Source: Glandiceps talaboti
Lineage: Eukaryota; Hemichordata; Enteropneusta; Spengelidae
DNA length: 64,000 bases
Assembly: GCF_964340395.1 (NCBI RefSeq)
Contig: NC_135571.1
Span: forward strand, 13,460,546 to 13,524,545
Direction: 5' to 3'
Shown here: in pieces, positions 60,480 to 64,000 of the stretch
How positions within the stretch are numbered: the stretch's first letter is position 1
How the letters are laid out: every line of letters starts with the position of its first letter
Translations under genes and position numbers: made by a program
The notes under the pieces: generated by a model
Seen by the model: the letters and a program-made list of their open reading frames with translations, nothing else
Databases searched by the model: none
Told to the model about the DNA's origin: nothing

Positions 60480-60800
60480 TCTGCTGAAAACTGCGATGTA
60501 AGTTTTTGTTGCAGAATCTATCAGTTTGCCAAACTTTTGAATGCAGTGCAGTAACTGTCTAGTAGAAAATTTGACTGCAATGTAAACTTTTGTTCACCAT
60601 CTACCGGTATATAACATTGCCAAACTTTTGAGTGTAGTGCAGTAATTATCCGCTAAAAAACTTTGACGAAAATGTGAAGTTTTGTTCATAATCTATAACA
60701 TTGCCAAACTTTTGAATGTAGTGCAGTAATTATCCACTGAAAACTTTGACGAAAATGTGAAGTTTTGTTCATAATCTATAAATTTGCCTAATTTTTAAAT
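60480..60800 (+). repeat. ~80-bp degenerate tandem repeat, 4 copies
   Basis: Units share ATTGCCAAACTTTTGAATG, TAGTGCAGTAATTATCC, ACTGAAAACTTTGACG and AAAATGTGAAGTTTTG. The last two are most alike. Confidence 0.75.
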
Positions 60801-60960
60801 AGTGTACAGTGACTTGCATGGTTTTGGCGGGAAGCTGTTTGCAGCCACAGCTGTAATGGTCTAACCACTGCCATGAACCATGAACCACAAAACAACTTTG
60901 GAATCATTACACCAATAATTCTATAATTAGACCATCAAATTTCTGACACAGACTGTCGTC

Positions 60961-61101
60961 ATGAAGACCCTCGAACTGTCAAAGGATGATGATGGTTCAA
61001 CTGACAGTGTAACCTTCCTAGGGCAACTTCCGATCACCAACATCTCAAATTTCAAGCAGTTTCAACAACCTGGAAATAATTGTAGAGACTGTGTACTATG
61101 A
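60961..61101 (+). other. 46-codon ORF of protein-like composition, unknown
   Basis: ATG at 60961 to TGA at 61099-61101, preceded by an acceptor-like TTTCTGACACAG. The peptide runs MKTLELSKDDDGSTDSVTFL then GQLPITNISNFKQFQQPGNN and CRDCVL. Base composition is less AT-rich than its surroundings. No family recognised. It could be an exon of a nested or neighbouring gene, or chance. Confidence 0.15.
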
Positions 61102-61808
61102 ACCTAGATTGATATTTCAGGCTGTGGTGAGGTTTAACCTCTTCAGCGTCACACATTCTTCCCTTGTACACATTTTGTGATAAAAAATTCCTGGTTTTTT
61201 CTAACTTTTTGGACAATTTCAAGTTTATTTTAGACTCAAACCAGAGAAATAATACTTATCTGTGAATTGACACTAAATTTTGTTACTTTTTCTCCAAAAT
61301 TACTTGATCAAAACTTCTTGTGTTTCTGTAACTTTTGGAACATTTCAGCTTTATTTTAGATTAGTACATAGAAATAATACTAATTTGTGGATTAATACTA
61401 AAATTGTGTTTCATTCCACTGAAATTTAATACTTGGTCAAAAATTGTTGTTCAGCCCTATCCAGGCTTCTTAACCAGTATAGTGGTGGCTGATAGCGTGG
61501 CATGAATGTCGTACATTTAATACAGACTATAAAGAGAAGAGTGACTATACATGTAAATGTATATGTATTGTTTATATTAGAAGTGAGATAGAAAGTTACT
61601 CTTTCCTGATATAAAGTCAAGCTTCCTGTTAGTCATGTTTTGATGTGGAGTCAGCCTTCCCCTTAGGCTGCAAAACTCATCAGATACAAACAGAACAGTG
61701 GGAGAGTCAGAACATGTTGATTTTCATTCTAGTGGCATTACATACAAGCAACAAATCACCCATGTAAGATTTAGCAGACGGTTAAGTCCACAGACTTGTC
61801 TTGGTATA
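61102..61808. other. Presumed intron, dispersed repeats
   Basis: Two ~140-bp family copies at about 61190-61440. No exon supported. Confidence 0.45.
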
Positions 61809-62368
61809 CGACAGGGTTGGTAAAACCAGATATAGGGTTTATATGCCGAGATCTGGGGGTAGTACAGGGTTGATAAAACCAGATACATTGTTTATGTCGA
61901 GATCTGGGGGGTAGTACAGGGTTGATAAAACCAGATACATTGTTTATGTCGAGATCTGGGGGGTAGTACAGGGTTGGTAAAACCAGATACATTGTTTATG
62001 CCGAGATCTGGGGGTAGTACAGGGTTGGTAAACCAGATATAGGGTTTATGCCAAGATCTGGGGGTAGTACAGGGTTGGTAAACCAGACACAGGGTTTATG
62101 CCAAGATATGGGGGTAGTACAGGGTTGGTAAAACCAGATACATTGTTTATACCAAGATCTGGGGGTAGTACAGGGTTGGTAAAACCAGATACATTGTTTA
62201 TGCCAGAGATCTGGGGGTAGTACAGGGTTGGTAAAACCAGATACAGTGTTTATGCCAGAGATCTGGTGTAGTACAGGGTTGATAAAACCAGATACATTGT
62301 TTATGCCAAGATCTGGGGTAGTACAGGGTTGGTAAAACCAGATACATTGTTTATGCCGAGATCTGGGG
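61809..62368 (+). repeat. ~51-bp minisatellite, 11 copies
   Basis: Units GGGGGTAGTACAGGGTTGGT, AAAACCAGATACATTGTTTA, TGCCGAGATCT. Length varies by 1-3 bp (GGTAAACC versus GGTAAAACC, CCGAG versus CCAGAG), so frames shift between copies. GGTAAAACC is nearly self-complementary. Non-coding. Confidence 0.96.
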
Positions 62369-64000
62369 CAGAAAGTCCATGATAGTAGGCCAAAGACATG
62401 AGTTGAAGAATGTAAATTCAGATACAGTAGCTGTTGAAGGTGATGATATCAAAGTATGTATCACATGTACACAGAACATCTGAAATATCTATAGAGTGTG
62501 ATGTATTGACGATGGCTTCCTGTCACCCTAGTGAACTTAACAGTCTGTAATCAACAGAGTAAAACTGATTGGATATGTTAGTGCTCACTTTTGGACAGCA
62601 ACTGTTTCACCAAATTGATACTTTGTATGTAATTTAATACCATTGGCGCGTGTTAGATGAGATTCTGACCTCTCAGTTAGCTGTGGGGAATGTCCATTTA
62701 ACCCCTTCAGTGACTGTCGTACGTGAATTAGATGAATATTTGATTTTGTAAAAATTGTTGAAATGAATGACTTTTGAGGAGAAATTTTGCTGCCATTTCA
62801 TAAAAAAACATTACTTTTATAGATACAGGCCAAAATGAAGTTAGGATATGCCAAAAAGTAACAAAAACTATTAATTTTGTTTGACAAATTTTGGTGGTAA
62901 GTTGTAATTGCTGATTCAGAAGACTTGAATGTGTATCAAAATGGTAAACATCTGTCCATGTGACAGTAAAATATAGTTACACTTTGGAACCGTAAGTTAG
63001 AAATGAATGTAACGTTTCCATCCATCTGCTACGGATGTGTATTAGATAAATCAGAACCTCACATTCATTTCTAACACTGTTCAACAGTAACAATAAGTTT
63101 ACTGTCCTATTGATTCTTGGAACTATGAATATATTAATTCTCCACAGCTGTTCATATGTTTCTGATTTCAAGTAAATCACTTAACATGCTCAGAAAGTGT
63201 GATTCAGCCCTACAAACTTATGGTATTAATCACTTTGATTGATACGAATCAGTTTTTTTTTTAGAATGAAACGTTTTCAGCATAGCTTGAAATCAAATGG
63301 CATGTAGTCAGGTGATGTATCAAATTGATCCAACCAGTACATGTAGCTATTTTTGACATCTAATAAACGGCAATTATTTTTAGCATTGAATTTATTAAAC
63401 ACTACCGTTATACAGATGAGATTGAAAGTGACGACAGTGTAATGATTGTAGTATATAAGCTTGTATACACTGCAATCAGTCCACAAAAAGTTACTAAAAA
63501 TTAAGAATTTGTGAAATTTTGGAAAGGATTTTTTTGTGGCATTAAGGTTAGCTGCTTGTCTATGCATTTAATCTCTAATGAAATTAAGGAAAACCAAAAA
63601 GTGGCTAAAATTTGAATTATCTTTTGAAATTTTTGAAGAAAATTGTTACACGCTAAAGGTTAAGGTTATAGAGATATATGTTCATTGTCACAAATACAAA
63701 GCAAACTGTAGGAACTTGTTACAGGTTTGTAACATATTTACTATTTGACATTGCCAATTAGTGGTGTCTATGAATGACCTACATAGCTTAATTGGTGTCT
63801 GTTCAGTGACCTACATAGCTTAATTGGCTGATTAGAGATAGGTCATTAATTAATTGGTCTGCAACATACAACAGCTGTATATGTATGTAGACATGGATAG
63901 TGATACATTTGACATAGAACAGATATATTATATTGATCTTTAATGTCTGTAGTACTCACCATTTTGCCCGCTAAAATTAGAGGAGGAATTTTTTTTGTTT
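62369..64000. other. AT-rich window end, no gene seen
   Basis: ~140-bp family fragments at about 62750-62910 and 63480-63640. A 21-bp direct repeat TGACCTACATAGCTTAATTG occurs at about 63775 and 63809. A 96-codon minus ORF (63277-63567) overlaps the repeat and is not accepted. Confidence 0.45.

Noticed and set aside
61660-61710. RYKQ-like codons that might be the end of the NAV CH domain
   Set aside because: The preceding residues do not match the expected GLFFSL helix and a stop lies close upstream in frame.

Overview
This is a gene-poor, repeat-rich, AT-rich window (by eye roughly one third G+C) from an animal nuclear genome. Two short coding exons can be recognised. They lie on the + strand at 43336-43453 and 45903-45955, have canonical splice sites and compatible phases, and together encode the first half of the calponin-homology (CH) domain of a neuron navigator protein (NAV1/2/3 family, related to nematode UNC-53). 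The divergence from vertebrate NAVs and the very high content of minisatellites and small inverted-repeat elements suggest an invertebrate; I cannot name the species. The rest of the CH domain, the start codon and the body of NAV were not found, so most of the window is probably NAV intron or 5' flank.

Layout. 0-2.8 kb: a cut-off foldback MITE whose terminal repeat is tandemly copied, degenerate repeats, and a large TTCTR/TTCCG pentanucleotide block. 2.8-10.3 kb: AT-rich sequence with degenerate dispersed repeats and a 24-bp array. 10.4-11.9 kb: a 54-bp hairpin-forming satellite; its unmultiplied ancestor-like unit sits at 1.6 kb. 12-15.9 kb: unique sequence with homeodomain/SOX/TCF-like sites and E2F-like motifs. 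15.9-16.5 kb: ten copies of a 57-bp repeat. 21-21.7 kb: 37-bp and 28-bp arrays. 22.5-22.8 kb: three RFX X-box-like palindromes. 25.3-26.3 kb: G-rich minisatellite and a 26-bp array. 28.3-29.4 kb: a CpG-denser stretch holding a possible small minus-strand gene (tentative). 31.4-31.7 kb: an intact foldback MITE. 32-33 kb: a GAT/GAC block. 33.1-33.4 kb: a second CpG-denser stretch with a 58-residue ORF. 35-38.4 kb: 67-bp, 85-bp, CA/CG and 67-bp arrays. 39.5 kb: three ATGAATATTCAT palindromes. 40.5 kb: a tRNA-like sequence. 43.3-46 kb: the NAV exons, with a 12-bp satellite in the intron between them. 46-64 kb: presumed downstream NAV intron with a Mutator-like MITE carrying a clean target duplication, a long CT run, 24-, 40- and 51-bp minisatellites, and many copies of a roughly 140-bp dispersed repeat.

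Function. NAV proteins are microtubule- and actin-associated factors of neurite outgrowth and guidance. Nothing else here forms a recognisable pathway with it. No rRNA, CRISPR, intact transposase, reverse transcriptase or operon-like system was seen. Most open reading frames of 60-160 codons are read-throughs of simple repeats or what chance gives in this much sequence. Array boundaries and copy numbers were counted by eye and may be off by a few bases.
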